The notes under the pieces are model-generated. The model searched no databases, was not told the DNA's origin, and was given only the letters and a program-made list of their open reading frames with translations. 64,000 nt of DNA. Origin: Hoeflea_A sp965249925 (GTDB lineage: Bacteria > Pseudomonadota > Alphaproteobacteria > Rhizobiales > Rhizobiaceae). Where the stretch lies: NCBI GenBank assembly GCA_965249925.1, contig OZ252260.1, positions 2,790,001 through 2,854,000 of the forward strand, written 5' to 3'. The translations under genes were made by a program, and so were the position numbers. Below, in pieces: positions 18,196 through 26,721 of the stretch (positions are counted from its first letter, which is position 1; the number at the start of each line of letters is the position of its first letter).

Positions 18196-18220
18196 GAAAT
18201 CGGCAATGAATGCCGATTTC
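18196..18220. terminator. perfect 10-bp hairpin downstream of a small lipoprotein gene
   Basis: GAAATCGGCA (18196-18205), a 5-nt loop and TGCCGATTTC (18211-18220) form a perfect stem. T-rich sequence follows on both strands (TTTGTCC reading minus). It lies 15 nt beyond the stop of the lipoprotein gene at 18236 and is a convincing factor-independent terminator. Confidence 0.75.
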
Positions 18221-18235
18221 GTGTTTGTCAGCCGA

Positions 18236-18361
18236 TCAGCCCTTGAAGACGGGTGCCGGCTCCGGCCCTTTGCCTTTTCCTTTGCCAATTCCCTGGCAGC
18301 CACTCAGTGTGCCAGCTGCCAGGAGTGCAACGACAATAGAGATGATAACTTTGTTCACCAT
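18236..18361 (-). CDS. 41-residue entericidin-like lipoprotein
   Basis: A short gene of 41 codons. Its peptide starts MVNKVIISIVVALLAAG, has a lipobox LSGC at residues 19-22, then QGIGKGKGKGPEPAP. A hydrophobic signal ending in LSGC followed by a very short Gly/Lys-rich tail is the layout of entericidin-type and other alphaproteobacterial mini-lipoproteins. The ATG has GAGGG upstream with good spacing, and a strong terminator follows. It is probably an inner- or outer-membrane lipoprotein induced by stress; the role is not known. Confidence 0.7.
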   Translation of the reverse strand: MVNKVIISIVVALLAAGTLSGCQGIGKGKGKGPEPAPVFKG

Positions 18362-18636
18362 GTTTTCGCCCTCTCAACCAAACGAATCAGGTCAATACTG
18401 ATTGTGAACCACTGCTATAGGTCACCGGTAGAGAAAACATGCAGTAATCCACGCAAATGTTGCGAACAGCCGCCTGAGAACTCAGCCCCGATGTGCAGGC
18501 GAGTATTGGCCAACTATGGTTAATGGGAAGTTAAGCGCATCCAACGGGTGGCTGGTCTGATCTGATTTATTGCGGTTGCCATGCCAGCATTGACAGGCGC
18601 TCCACAACAACGTTCCGCTGGGAAGTGCTGGTAACC

Positions 18637-19446
18637 CTAAGCGCTCCTGGTCATGACCTCCCGTTCGCCTCGGAACCAGCGGATCGTATCATAGGCATCA
18701 AACAGGTTCGAAATGCCGATGACGGCGAAACAGGCCCACGCAAACACCGTGAGGACTGGAGAAAGCCCGCCCCAAGCGAACAGCCAGAGCCCCGTATAAA
18801 GTTGGAGTGGAACCCAGGGAATGAGGTGAGGGAGCGACGTGATCTTTGAGACCCCGCGCTCATAGAGAACGATGCTCATGTTGCTGAGGATTACGAACAT
18901 GAACCCGAGCGCAATCCACCCCGGCAGCGGGTGTTTCGTCGTACCGTAAAGTACAAAGGATGCCATATTGATCGGCAGCAGAAAAAACCACACCCAGATC
19001 TGAACCCATGTCGGAGCAGCATTGAGGGATCGAAACGCATCAACCAGCCGGGACCACAGGTCAAAGGAGATCTGGAACAATGAAAGCGCCAGGCACAGAA
19101 ACAAGACGGTTTCGAATGGCAACATGATCGCAAAGGCGGTCAAATCTGGATTTCCGGACAACGCGGCCCATAGGCGCATCAAAGCCAACGCCAGAAATCC
19201 CAGCCCGCTGCCCAGACCGACCGAAGCGTGCATGTTTACGTGCCGCGCGGTTGCAACAAGGATCGCGCCCCAGCCGATCATTACCGATCCGGCTGTCGCG
19301 CCGAGGTAGTACCCGATCGTGCTGACACCAATCTGCTGAAACGGTGCGACGGTCACACCGCCGAGATGGGCTCCTAAAAGAAAGAACAGCGTTGTTCCAA
19401 GGACGATCAGAGACCAACCGACCCAAGAGAAGAGTGGACGCGCCAT
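18637..19446 (-). CDS. multi-spanning membrane protein of unknown function
   Basis: A 269-residue protein with about seven to eight hydrophobic segments (FSWVGWSLIVLGTTLFFLLG; GLGFLALALMRLWAAL; WVWFFLLPINMASFVLY; LSPVLTVFAWACFAVIGIS). It begins at ATG 19444-19446, only 2 nt after the MAPEG gene stop (TGAGGATG), so translation is coupled. Function unknown; co-expression with a MAPEG protein suggests a role in lipid, peroxide or xenobiotic handling at the membrane. Confidence 0.65.
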   Translation of the reverse strand: MARPLFSWVGWSLIVLGTTLFFLLGAHLGGVTVAPFQQIGVSTIGYYLGATAGSVMIGWGAILVATARHVNMHASVGLGSGLGFLALALMRLWAALSGNPDLTAFAIMLPFETVLFLCLALSLFQISFDLWSRLVDAFRSLNAAPTWVQIWVWFFLLPINMASFVLYGTTKHPLPGWIALGFMFVILSNMSIVLYERGVSKITSLPHLIPWVPLQLYTGLWLFAWGGLSPVLTVFAWACFAVIGISNLFDAYDTIRWFRGEREVMTRSA

Positions 19447-19448
19447 CC

Positions 19449-19829
19449 TCACTGTCCTGCAATCGACAAGGCCATCAACGCGAGCCCGAAAACGCCCACT
19501 GTCCATATCCCGGACCGCAGAACCGGAATGCCCAGGATGTAAACGGGGACATAGAAGACGCGTGAAAAGACAAATATCTGCGCGCCGAGCAGAGCCGGCT
19601 CAACATCGATCGCCAGAAGCGCAAGGGGCATGAACAGCAGAAACTGCTCGCCGGAATTTGCCAGTGCCCTTTCCGCCCGTGCGCCGTATACGCTCGTTTC
19701 AGGTGGCGCATCGCGCGGCCCGAGGGTGGCGAAGATCTGCGGATCCTTGCGGATCACATAGCGAAAGATCGGCGGCAGAAGCGTCTGAACAAAATAGATA
19801 AGCAGGGCGAAAAGGATGTAAGTGATCAT
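19449..19829 (-). CDS. MAPEG-family membrane protein
   Basis: A 126-residue protein with four predicted helices. The sequence follows bacterial MAPEG proteins: YVIRKDPQIFATLGPRDAPPE, ERALANSGEQFLLFMPLAL (the ExxxN-type glutathione-binding pattern), then AQIFVFSRVFYVPVYILG. MAPEG enzymes conjugate glutathione or act as peroxidases on hydrophobic substrates in the membrane. It is first in a two-gene operon with the following membrane protein and divergent from an XRE regulator. Confidence 0.82.
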   Translation of the reverse strand: MITYILFALLIYFVQTLLPPIFRYVIRKDPQIFATLGPRDAPPETSVYGARAERALANSGEQFLLFMPLALLAIDVEPALLGAQIFVFSRVFYVPVYILGIPVLRSGIWTVGVFGLALMALSIAGQ

Positions 19830-19889
19830 CGCTGGACCTCACAAGTCGGTTTCTTACCCGAGACTTGCGTTCTGCCGGATCACACCGCA

Positions 19890-19906
19890 ATTCCCCGCTA
19901 GGGAAT
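19890..19906. promoter_or_regulatory. inverted repeat ATTCCC-N5-GGGAAT in a divergent promoter region
   Basis: Perfect six-base arms at 19890-19895 and 19901-19906 lie 34 nt upstream of the XRE gene and 60 nt upstream of the MAPEG gene. Position and symmetry suggest an operator for the XRE-MmyB regulator controlling both directions. Confidence 0.5.
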
Positions 19907-19940
19907 GGTCGTGCTTGCCTGCTCCTGATAGCTTCGACGC

Positions 19941-20747
19941 ATGAACGACTTGGCACTCCCCCTCGCATTTGGCGACCTGCTTCGATCCTGGAGGTTGGAG
20001 CGGCATCTCTCGCAGGCGGCACTGGCACATGTGATCGAAACGCCGCCCAGGCATGTCAGTTTTCTCGAGACCGGGCGGTCGAAACCATCGCGCGAAATGG
20101 TGGCGCGGCTGGCAACCGCGCTTAAGGTGCCTCTGAGGGATCGAAACCATTTGCTGCGTGCGGCGGGCTTTGCAGACCTCTACCCCGACCATGAGATTTC
20201 GGACGACGAATTGCGGATGCTGAGACACGCCGTGCTTCGGCTCATGACGGCGCATGATCCGTACCCGGCCTTTGCCATTGATCGGGATTGGACTGTCCGC
20301 GATGCCAATCGGTCGGGCCGCATGATGTTGACGCCGATCGCGGATACCTTCCCGCTCGACGACCCCGAACGGCCGGCCAATATGCTGGACATCACGTTCA
20401 GCCCCGCCGGGATCCGCCCCTACATCAGCAACTGGGAGGACTACGCCCGCCAAGCGATCCAACGGGTCCACCGCGAAGCACTCAGCCCCGCCGATCTGCG
20501 ACGCGCGCTTGATCGGATCGGCAAATACCCGGATCTGCCCAAAGACTGGTGGGCGTTTGATGTGCGTTACACGCTCGATCCGGTTTTCACCGTACAGATG
20601 AGACATGGGGACGGCCGCATGAATTTCTTTTCGGTCATGGCATCGATTGCGGTCCCAACAGCTGCATTGGCGCAGGAGTTGAGGGTCGAAACACTGTTTC
20701 CAGCCGACGAGGCGACCGAAGCAGTCTTGCAGGCGATGGCCTCATAG
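19941..20747 (+). CDS. XRE-family regulator with MmyB-like ligand-binding domain
   Basis: A 268-residue protein. Residues 8-65 are a Cro/CI-type HTH (LRSWRLERHLSQAALAHV, PPRHVSFLETGRSKPSREMV). Residues 95-260 match the PAS-like MmyB domain, with PAFAIDRDWTVRDANRSG and the MDITFSPAGIRPYISNWE region. The MmyB domain is thought to bind fatty acyl or similar small molecules. Such regulators usually control the divergent neighbour, here the MAPEG operon; the palindrome at 19890-19906 is the candidate site. Confidence 0.88.
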   Translation: MNDLALPLAFGDLLRSWRLERHLSQAALAHVIETPPRHVSFLETGRSKPSREMVARLATALKVPLRDRNHLLRAAGFADLYPDHEISDDELRMLRHAVLRLMTAHDPYPAFAIDRDWTVRDANRSGRMMLTPIADTFPLDDPERPANMLDITFSPAGIRPYISNWEDYARQAIQRVHREALSPADLRRALDRIGKYPDLPKDWWAFDVRYTLDPVFTVQMRHGDGRMNFFSVMASIAVPTAALAQELRVETLFPADEATEAVLQAMAS

Positions 20748-21367
20748 CGGGACGGCGGTTGCGGCTTGCAGCAAGCTGTAGTTTTGGGGCCAAAGGGAAT
20801 CGCATTATCTTAATATACTGTAAAACATGATCTTAAACTAAAAGCATACGGCCTGGTCTGATTTTCATTCTGATTTATTTCACCGTGATGCGCGTAGGGG
20901 CCTCATCTTTCAAATCTATCTTCGGCAATCTGGTCGAGATGTCGTGACATCAATTTGATCAATAAGCGTTGAATTTCCTCCGTAGGATAGTTTGTGCGTT
21001 GCTTTTCTCCATGGAATATGTCGTTGCGGCCGCTCTTTAAACGCTGCAAGTCTTTCTCATCATCGGCAGCCTGCTCCTCCCAACAATGACGCAGCTGCCA
21101 CTAAAAACTTGTCCGTAAGGTATTTGTCAGACATCGGGCTCCATCGCCCACTGCGATGAAATCGCAGCGTCGAAAACATTGATGGGATGACCTTCCCAAC
21201 CTTTCGGTTGATTGGTCGTCGATTAGTGGTCGGCAATTATTGAAGGGCCCGGATATGTTTACAAAGGATCGTGCCCTTCAGGCACTTCGCAACACACTCC
21301 GCGAGCTCGCAGATCGACAACGCCACGTCGTCACATTTGGTGCGCCAAATAACGTATAGTGTGCCCC
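20748..21367. other. non-coding interval containing one copy of an att-like repeat
   Basis: No convincing gene in 620 nt. The left end contains the repeat described at 20785-20886. From there the local composition changes to lower GC, consistent with the boundary of an acquired segment. Confidence 0.5.
20785..20886. repeat. direct repeat copy A, island boundary candidate
   Basis: GCCAAAGGGAATCGCATTAT (20789-20808) differs from 25499-25518 at two positions. About 50 nt further on, TCTGATTTTCATTCTGATTT is identical to the stretch starting near 25570. The intervening AT-rich DNA is diverged but of similar length. Read on the minus strand the first block resembles the 3' end of a tRNA or tmRNA without an intact CCA. 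Confidence 0.55.
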
Positions 21368-23293
21368 CTACCGACTGACTTTGTTCTTATGAGTTTCGAA
21401 AGCCGGGTTTAAGGCGAGTTTATGGTCCATTGCGTCGGCGCCTTCGCTTGCTGCTGTGATGGCATGGATGGCGACGTACGATGTGTCAGCCCCGATGTTA
21501 TCAGGCGCCTGGACAAGGAATACCTTTTCAAGGAGCTTGCCCGTCGCCAGGTCCTTTCCTGAGATGACAAGATCGCCGGATTCACTGGAAAGATGCTTGT
21601 ATCCTCCAGGCAGCGGTTCCACGATGTCAAGGTATCCTAGCGGGGCCTTTACATCGACCCTCCAGGTCACTTCAAACTTGCCGCCTGAGGCGATCGGATA
21701 GGGCGTAACAACCCGCTCGATCACCGCGGCCAGTCGGTCGGTCTCTGTTAAAAGCCACCAACGGCATCTAATCTCCGGGCTTCGCAATAAACTCCCAAGG
21801 TCATCGGTTCGCCAGCAAGCGTGGGATGGATCCTGCGGCGAAGCGGGGCGACGCTGAACTTCAAAAGCGCCGATATCGCAGCCGATGGGGGTCGTTGGGT
21901 CGCCGTCTTGGGGACGAGGCTGCCCCCTTTGGTCGATGGACGGACAATCCAGACCGCCGGTGTCGATTGCCGGACTGTCGTCTCTCAACGCAATGGTTTC
22001 TGTAGGTCCTCCATTGTCTGCCAGACCACGAGCAACAAATCGCGGGTTGACGTTTCTCAGATCCCGGTCGTCGATCGGGCAGGGAATAGGTGCATATCCA
22101 TGCTGGGCAAAGAGGTTCTTGCCGTTTGAAACAAAATGAAGATTGGGACGAGTTCCATACCCTCTTCTTATCGCGCAGCCATCCTCATGCAAACTATTCA
22201 TAGATAATATGTTACTGTTTAACTCAATATCCCCAATGCCCTCGAACACTATACCATAGCTTTTCAGGTCCAGATCCAAGGGTATAGAGGTTACTGTTGC
22301 TTCAGTTTCATCAATTCTATTGCCAAATGATGTAACATGTGTTAATATCCATTTTGGCCTAGCTCCATCTCTGTTTATGGTGCATCTCGAAGCATATTCG
22401 AAATCAATACATTGAAAATAGATGCTGCTGCCTTCTGCTGACGCCGTATTTTCGGCAAATGTGCTGTTCACAATTTCGGCATCATGCCCCTCCACAAAAA
22501 TACCGGCTCCTCGCTTCGCTCGGAAGCCACTAACTGTGGTATCGAGGACCCTCAGCGATCCGATGCCGTCAGGACTGGCTGGATTTGGGTCCCGTCCGCT
22601 TTTGTCATTGCTGGTGTGGATGCCACCACCCGCTTCCACATCTCTCGTTAAAAAAGCAGGAAGTCTGTTCAACCTTGTACTGCCCTTGATGGTACTCTGG
22701 AGAATCTCGACATGTCCTCCGTGGTTTGCAATGCCCGTCCCGAGATTCTCAGATATCAGACTTCCAACAACTGTCAGATTGCCCCTGTTGTAAATCCCAG
22801 CTCCAAATCCATAAGCAAAGTTGCCTGTGACGCGAGAATTTACAATCTTCAGGTCGCCTTCGTTTCGGATACCCCCGCCAAACCCGTCGGCCCACTCGTC
22901 TTCAATTAAAACGAACCCGGCAATCCCATCTCGAATGACGATATTGTGCAGCTCGACAACTGCATCCTGATCTATGCGGATCACCCTGGTAGTGGCGAGC
23001 TTCAGAAACTCCTCGACAGTTGGAAATGACTCCCAGAGAGCACTTCCGCCGCTGATTGAAATCCGGCCATTGCCGTCAATCATGGTGTCATCCGAGATCA
23101 CCAGTTCCTCGGTCAAGACAATCGTGTGGTGGCCCATGCCGCAATCGAATTTGACTAGGCCACCGCCGATAAGTGTCGACCGAAGGGCCGGTTCATCGCA
23201 ACTGTCGGGCGTTCCGGTTCCGACCGTGCCTGCTGCATAAGCAGAACTTGACAGCCAAGCGATCAAAAAGAGTAGGTAAGATACAGATCTCAT
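21368..23293 (-). CDS. secreted right-handed beta-helix protein with choice-of-anchor-Q-type end
   Basis: A 641-residue exported protein. The signal peptide (SYLLFLIAWLSSSAYAAG) is followed by parallel beta-helix rungs with repeated patterns such as GGIRNEGDLKIVNSRVTGN and GAGIYNRGNLTVVGSLISEN, the fold of surface polysaccharide-binding or lyase proteins. Near residue 455, DNGGPTETIALRDDSPAID and then CDIGAFE are the typical closing motif of choice-of-anchor Q proteins. A further domain of about 150 residues follows. GC is lower than in the left flank. It probably acts at the cell surface; substrate unknown. ATG 23291-23293 is taken because it begins the signal peptide. Confidence 0.78.
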   Translation of the reverse strand: MRSVSYLLFLIAWLSSSAYAAGTVGTGTPDSCDEPALRSTLIGGGLVKFDCGMGHHTIVLTEELVISDDTMIDGNGRISISGGSALWESFPTVEEFLKLATTRVIRIDQDAVVELHNIVIRDGIAGFVLIEDEWADGFGGGIRNEGDLKIVNSRVTGNFAYGFGAGIYNRGNLTVVGSLISENLGTGIANHGGHVEILQSTIKGSTRLNRLPAFLTRDVEAGGGIHTSNDKSGRDPNPASPDGIGSLRVLDTTVSGFRAKRGAGIFVEGHDAEIVNSTFAENTASAEGSSIYFQCIDFEYASRCTINRDGARPKWILTHVTSFGNRIDETEATVTSIPLDLDLKSYGIVFEGIGDIELNSNILSMNSLHEDGCAIRRGYGTRPNLHFVSNGKNLFAQHGYAPIPCPIDDRDLRNVNPRFVARGLADNGGPTETIALRDDSPAIDTGGLDCPSIDQRGQPRPQDGDPTTPIGCDIGAFEVQRRPASPQDPSHACWRTDDLGSLLRSPEIRCRWWLLTETDRLAAVIERVVTPYPIASGGKFEVTWRVDVKAPLGYLDIVEPLPGGYKHLSSESGDLVISGKDLATGKLLEKVFLVQAPDNIGADTSYVAIHAITAASEGADAMDHKLALNPAFETHKNKVSR

Positions 23294-23926
23294 GGCGAAG
23301 TTCCCTTTGCCAGCACGTGCATCTGATAAGCGATGATACAATATAATCTACAGTACCCAAATCTTATTGCAACAGGTTAGGGTTCATGGCTAGAATTTGT
23401 AAAGAAAATCACCTTCATCATATAATATTTCGACAAAATATATCCGCTAACCGGTGCTGTAGGCGACTGATCAACCACCAAGTTTACGAAACGTGCCGTG
23501 CGCTGATCGCCCGATGGCGGACTTTCTGGCCATTTGCCCGCCGACACAGCCCGTGCGCACCGCGTGCCGGAAGATGCGCTTTCGGAAACACTTAGGCCAA
23601 GGCTTATAGCATGAATCGGGACCAGATGTGCGACATCGCCGAAGCCAAGGTGGTGGCGGAGCATGCAGGCGAGCGGCTGTGGAAGGACATCGATCGCCTT
23701 AATCAATGATGCCGAGCGTGATGCGAAGCAGAGTCTTGCTCTGGTCTCTTTCCGCAAAACCGAGACGGCCGGTCGGCATATGGACGAACGGTCAAAACTA
23801 TGGGCTGCTCATGAGAAACAGCAACAAGTCCGGTTGTCGCCTGACAGCACCTGGTTATGCAACTGCTGTTACCGAAATCTCCAAGCTACAAGACGCGTAG
23901 TATATATTTATTGTAGGAACTTGGTA
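23294..23926. other. non-coding interval
   Basis: No gene is supported. A 34-codon frame at 23611 (MNRDQMCDIAEAK...) is protein-like but isolated and may be debris from a lost gene. The region just before 23927 is AT-rich and could carry a promoter for the truncated synthetase. Confidence 0.4.
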
Positions 23927-24616
23927 ATGCCGACTACTGGTCCGCTTCTTCTTGAGAGGCCCATCCGCCTCGCGAAAATCCTCGAGCTTGGTCCCAAGAG
24001 CAAGGCCGACAAAGGAGCCCTGGTCTCCGCGGCCAAGCGGGTTACGTGGCGCGAACTCGACGAGATCAGCGATCGTCTCGCTGGAAATTATCTGGCTCTA
24101 GGCCTGAAAACTGGCGACCGCTTGGCCTCCTTTATGCCAAATCGGGTCGATTTGGTGATCCATTATCTGGCCTGCTTTAAGGCCGGCTTGGTGGCAACAC
24201 CGCTCAATTACCGCTATATGGCGCCTGAAATCGATTACGCGCTGGAGGTAACCGACGCCGCTGCCTTGCTCGCCCACGAAGAGGGGGCGGACGACTTGGC
24301 TGCGAGCAAGTGGGCTGGTTCGCTGCCTTTGGGCATCATCGGTTACGGCGACGATGGCGGCGACACCGGCCGGAAATATACTGAACTGACGACCACCGTG
24401 CCTGCGTCAGTGCCGCCTCCGCCCGAGGACGGCGCGCCAGCCGTGATCTTCTTCACCTCGGGCAGTACCGGCAAGCCGAAAGGCGTTACAGCGACGTGGC
24501 GCGCCGGCAAGCTGATTGCGCCGCTTACGAAGGACTACGGTCCTCGGCTGAGGGTAATAACCTCGGGTGCGGTAAATCCAAAAAAGCAAGTTGTCGGGAA
24601 GTCGATGAACCGATGA
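23927..24616 (+). pseudogene. truncated acyl-CoA synthetase (AMP-binding enzyme)
   Basis: From ATG 23927 the frame encodes the N-terminal part of an AMP-forming acyl-CoA or acid-CoA ligase. ERPIRLAKILELGPK comes first, then KRVTWRELDEISDRLAGN, a FKAGLVATPLNYRYMAPE region, and the P-loop-like A3 motif FFTSGSTGKPKGVT near residue 190. Homology stops directly after GVT at about 24495. The remaining frame (ATWRAGKLIAPLTKDYG...) is unrelated, and the adenylate-forming core and C-terminal domain are missing. At about 230 of the usual 500-550 residues it cannot be active. An insertion or deletion event near 24495 is inferred. Confidence 0.75.
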
Positions 24617-25150
24617 GGAAACGATGGGACGAAAGCCAGTCAGGCCTGAATTGAAGCAGGACACTCGCCGTGATGTTGACTACGGCGAAAATGGTGGCCC
24701 TTAAAAAGGGCAGCGGGAGAGGCGAAGGCGGAAAGCTTGAGCGCTTGGGTTAGGGAAACACTCTTGAGTGCAGCAGGCGCCGCCAACCAGGTCTGCTGGA
24801 GGGCGTGGCCTGATTGCCTTGCTGCGGGGTTGGCGATACATAAGGCTTCGACGCGCGAGCAAACAAACAATATCGGTGACAATCAGGGTCGTAAAATCGC
24901 CCACCCGGTAGCGGTGGAGGGTAACCGCCCGACGCGTCAACCAGTTTGCGTGATGCACACGAGCTTAGTTGAAGCCGTGCCACTTTGGGCAGACCGCCTT
25001 TCTGAAGAGGCCATCCACCGAATACCAGAATTCAACCGCCACGGTTCTGATCCCGGTGAAACATGACCGGAACCTCTGATGCGTTCCTCATAATACCATA
25101 AGGCCGTTGCCGGACAGACAGATGTAAACCCAAGAGGCGCCCTATACCGT
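24567..25150 (+). other. structured non-coding stretch, possible group II intron remnant
   Basis: No coding frame on either strand looks protein-like. The stretch begins GTGCGGTAAATCC at 24567, which fits a GUGYG group II 5' boundary. It contains GATGGGACGAAAGCC, several short stems, and GGAGGGTAACCGCCC near 24915, all reminiscent of domain I of bacterial group II introns. No reverse transcriptase frame and no recognisable domain V were found, so at best it is a deletion derivative. The call rests on resemblance only. Confidence 0.25.
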
Positions 25151-25259
25151 AACCGCAACCAAGGCAGTGTTTCGTACGCAGTGGCCCCCTGAAACGGGCC
25201 CAAATTGGGCCAGTCGATCAGCCCTTGGCGAGTGACGCGACAACCGATAGGCTACAGCC

Positions 25260-25418
25260 ATGACCAACAACGTGACGAATGAACTGCTTCTGGAGCACCT
25301 GAGAGCCATACAGGCGAAGTTGTCAGAGCATGACGCCCGGTTCACCATGATCGAAAAGCGGCTGGCTGGCCTTGAAACGTCCGTCGCACGTGTCGGCCCT
25401 CCTTACAGAGAACTGTAA
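25260..25418 (+). CDS. small coiled-coil protein, truncated relative of a rhizobial family
   Basis: A 52-residue frame starting MTNNVTNELLLEHLRAIQAK, then KLSEHDARFTMIEKRLAGLE. This resembles the common alphaproteobacterial small proteins that begin with NELILEHLRAIR and continue as a heptad-repeat coiled coil of about 70-80 residues. Here the end (ARVGPPYREL) is abrupt, so the gene may be 3'-truncated by the adjacent repeat. Such genes are frequently found beside mobile DNA. Confidence 0.55.
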   Translation: MTNNVTNELLLEHLRAIQAKLSEHDARFTMIEKRLAGLETSVARVGPPYREL

Positions 25419-25489
25419 GCTGTTTCATTGGCTCATGTATGGGTTCAGTCCAAATCTGTCACCCAGTTCTCAAGAGCGGACCCTGGTAA

Positions 25490-25598
25490 TTTGGTGGAGC
25501 CAAGGGGGATCGCATTATACGACTAAAATATTTAATATATTACAAGAATTATAGAGCATGCTTACGAATTCTGATTTTCATTCTGATTTTATTTCGGC
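25490..25598. repeat. direct repeat copy B with tRNA/tmRNA 3'-end sequence (att-like)
   Basis: Read on the minus strand, bases 25511 to 25492 give CGATCCCCCTTGGCTCCACC and then A. That is a T-loop end, a five-base T-stem strand, a seven-base acceptor strand TGGCTCC, discriminator A and CCA. No 5' part of a tRNA is present. The block continues into ATCGCATTAT and later TCTGATTTTCATTCTGATTT, both shared with copy A at 20785-20886. This is the expected look of an integrase attachment site left after insertion at a tRNA-Ala-like or tmRNA gene. Confidence 0.6.
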
Positions 25599-25756
25599 TT
25601 GGTGGCCTCGTCTGTCGGGTGAAACATCGTTTATTGGGCCTGCACCATAAAACCGTTTTCCGTAGGATCGAGGTGGTGCCGTAAAGTTAAGCCTGTGATC
25701 TCTGCGGCCCAACGCTCCCATTTTGAAATGCTTGAAGCTCAGTGCACGTGCAGCCC

Positions 25757-26665
25757 TTATTCGCAGGAAGTGCGTTGGTCAGGGTTTCGCCGCCAATCAC
25801 CTGGGCTAATGTGCTCGCCCTGCCAAACACCAACTTTCCTCAAACGTGCCTCGTCTTCAGCGCTGACATACCTCTCAAGCATTTCGCCTTCGATGTAACG
25901 ACGATGTGCGTAAGCCCAGCCATCTCGAATCATTGTTTCGCCGATGTCAGTGCCGTCAATGCTGCAGGTCGCGACAGGGCGTCCGAAAGTCAACTGCCCG
26001 GTAAACTCGCAGGATACGGTTTTACGAGACCCGGAAGTGTCTCCGCCCATCAAGCTGGCAAGGTGTTCAGAAGCCGCTTGCCCGCAATTATAGCACACGC
26101 CGTCTTCAGTCTTACACATTTGCCTGAGTTCTGGGGTATCAATCCCAATGAGTCTTACGGTGTAACTGATCGTGTCACCGTCCAAAACGTCAGCCCTGCC
26201 CGCAATGTTGCCGGACGGGTCACCTTGTGGGATTGAAGGCCCTTCGCCTGGCTTTCGGCCCCGGAGATAATTCAATAGATCGATCCGTCTAGTTTCGTTG
26301 TTGATTAGCCCGGCCTCCAGAAGGAATTCGAGGTTCGTGGCGGCTGTATCGGGATCTGCTTTGATAACCTCCAATATCCTCGCAGCTTCAGCCTTCTCGG
26401 TTTCAAGTATAAATTGCTGTCCCGCCTTAAACCGTTCGACACCATGAAGGGAGTTGCCGTTCATATAAGCAACTACGGCATTCCCTAATGCCGCAACAGC
26501 TGCTCCGAGCACAGCCAAGACAAGCGGACTCCGCCATTGCGATCTATGAGCATTCTCCTCTTCGACGGCCAATTTTCGCTCTTGAAGAGATATTTCCTTT
26601 TCCCGAAACTTCCTTTCGGCATCCCACTTCTCCCGGCTTAACTTGTCAGTGTCTATTGTGCTCAT
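25757..26665 (-). CDS. membrane-anchored thermonuclease (SNase-domain) protein
   Basis: A 302-residue protein. Residues 1-45 are a charged coiled coil (REKWDAERKFREKEISLQER). Residues 47-70 form one transmembrane helix (SPLVLAVLGAAVAALGNAVV). Residues 150-300 are a staphylococcal-nuclease fold: GRADVLDGDTISYTVRLIG, then GIDTPELRQ, a Cys-containing loop, ERYVSAEDEARLRKVGVWQG and PGDWRR. The Asp/Arg/Glu pattern of the active site is partly visible (IDTPE). It is the first of three adjacent nuclease genes reading leftward. The topology suggests an N-terminal cytoplasmic coil with the nuclease outside, or the reverse. Confidence 0.8.
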   Translation of the reverse strand: MSTIDTDKLSREKWDAERKFREKEISLQERKLAVEEENAHRSQWRSPLVLAVLGAAVAALGNAVVAYMNGNSLHGVERFKAGQQFILETEKAEAARILEVIKADPDTAATNLEFLLEAGLINNETRRIDLLNYLRGRKPGEGPSIPQGDPSGNIAGRADVLDGDTISYTVRLIGIDTPELRQMCKTEDGVCYNCGQAASEHLASLMGGDTSGSRKTVSCEFTGQLTFGRPVATCSIDGTDIGETMIRDGWAYAHRRYIEGEMLERYVSAEDEARLRKVGVWQGEHISPGDWRRNPDQRTSCE

Positions 26666-26721
26666 ATCAACCGGTGAAATTGGATTTGCAGATTAAACGT
26701 TCAGTTGGCAGCCCAGTGCAA

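Noticed and set aside
24640..24882. 80-codon minus-strand frame in the intron-like stretch
   Set aside because: No ribosome-binding site and composition not protein-like; such frames often arise opposite structured RNA DNA.
25490..25512. a tRNA gene
   Set aside because: Only the 3' T-stem, acceptor and CCA part is present; no anticodon or D arm fits, so it is called an att-like remnant.
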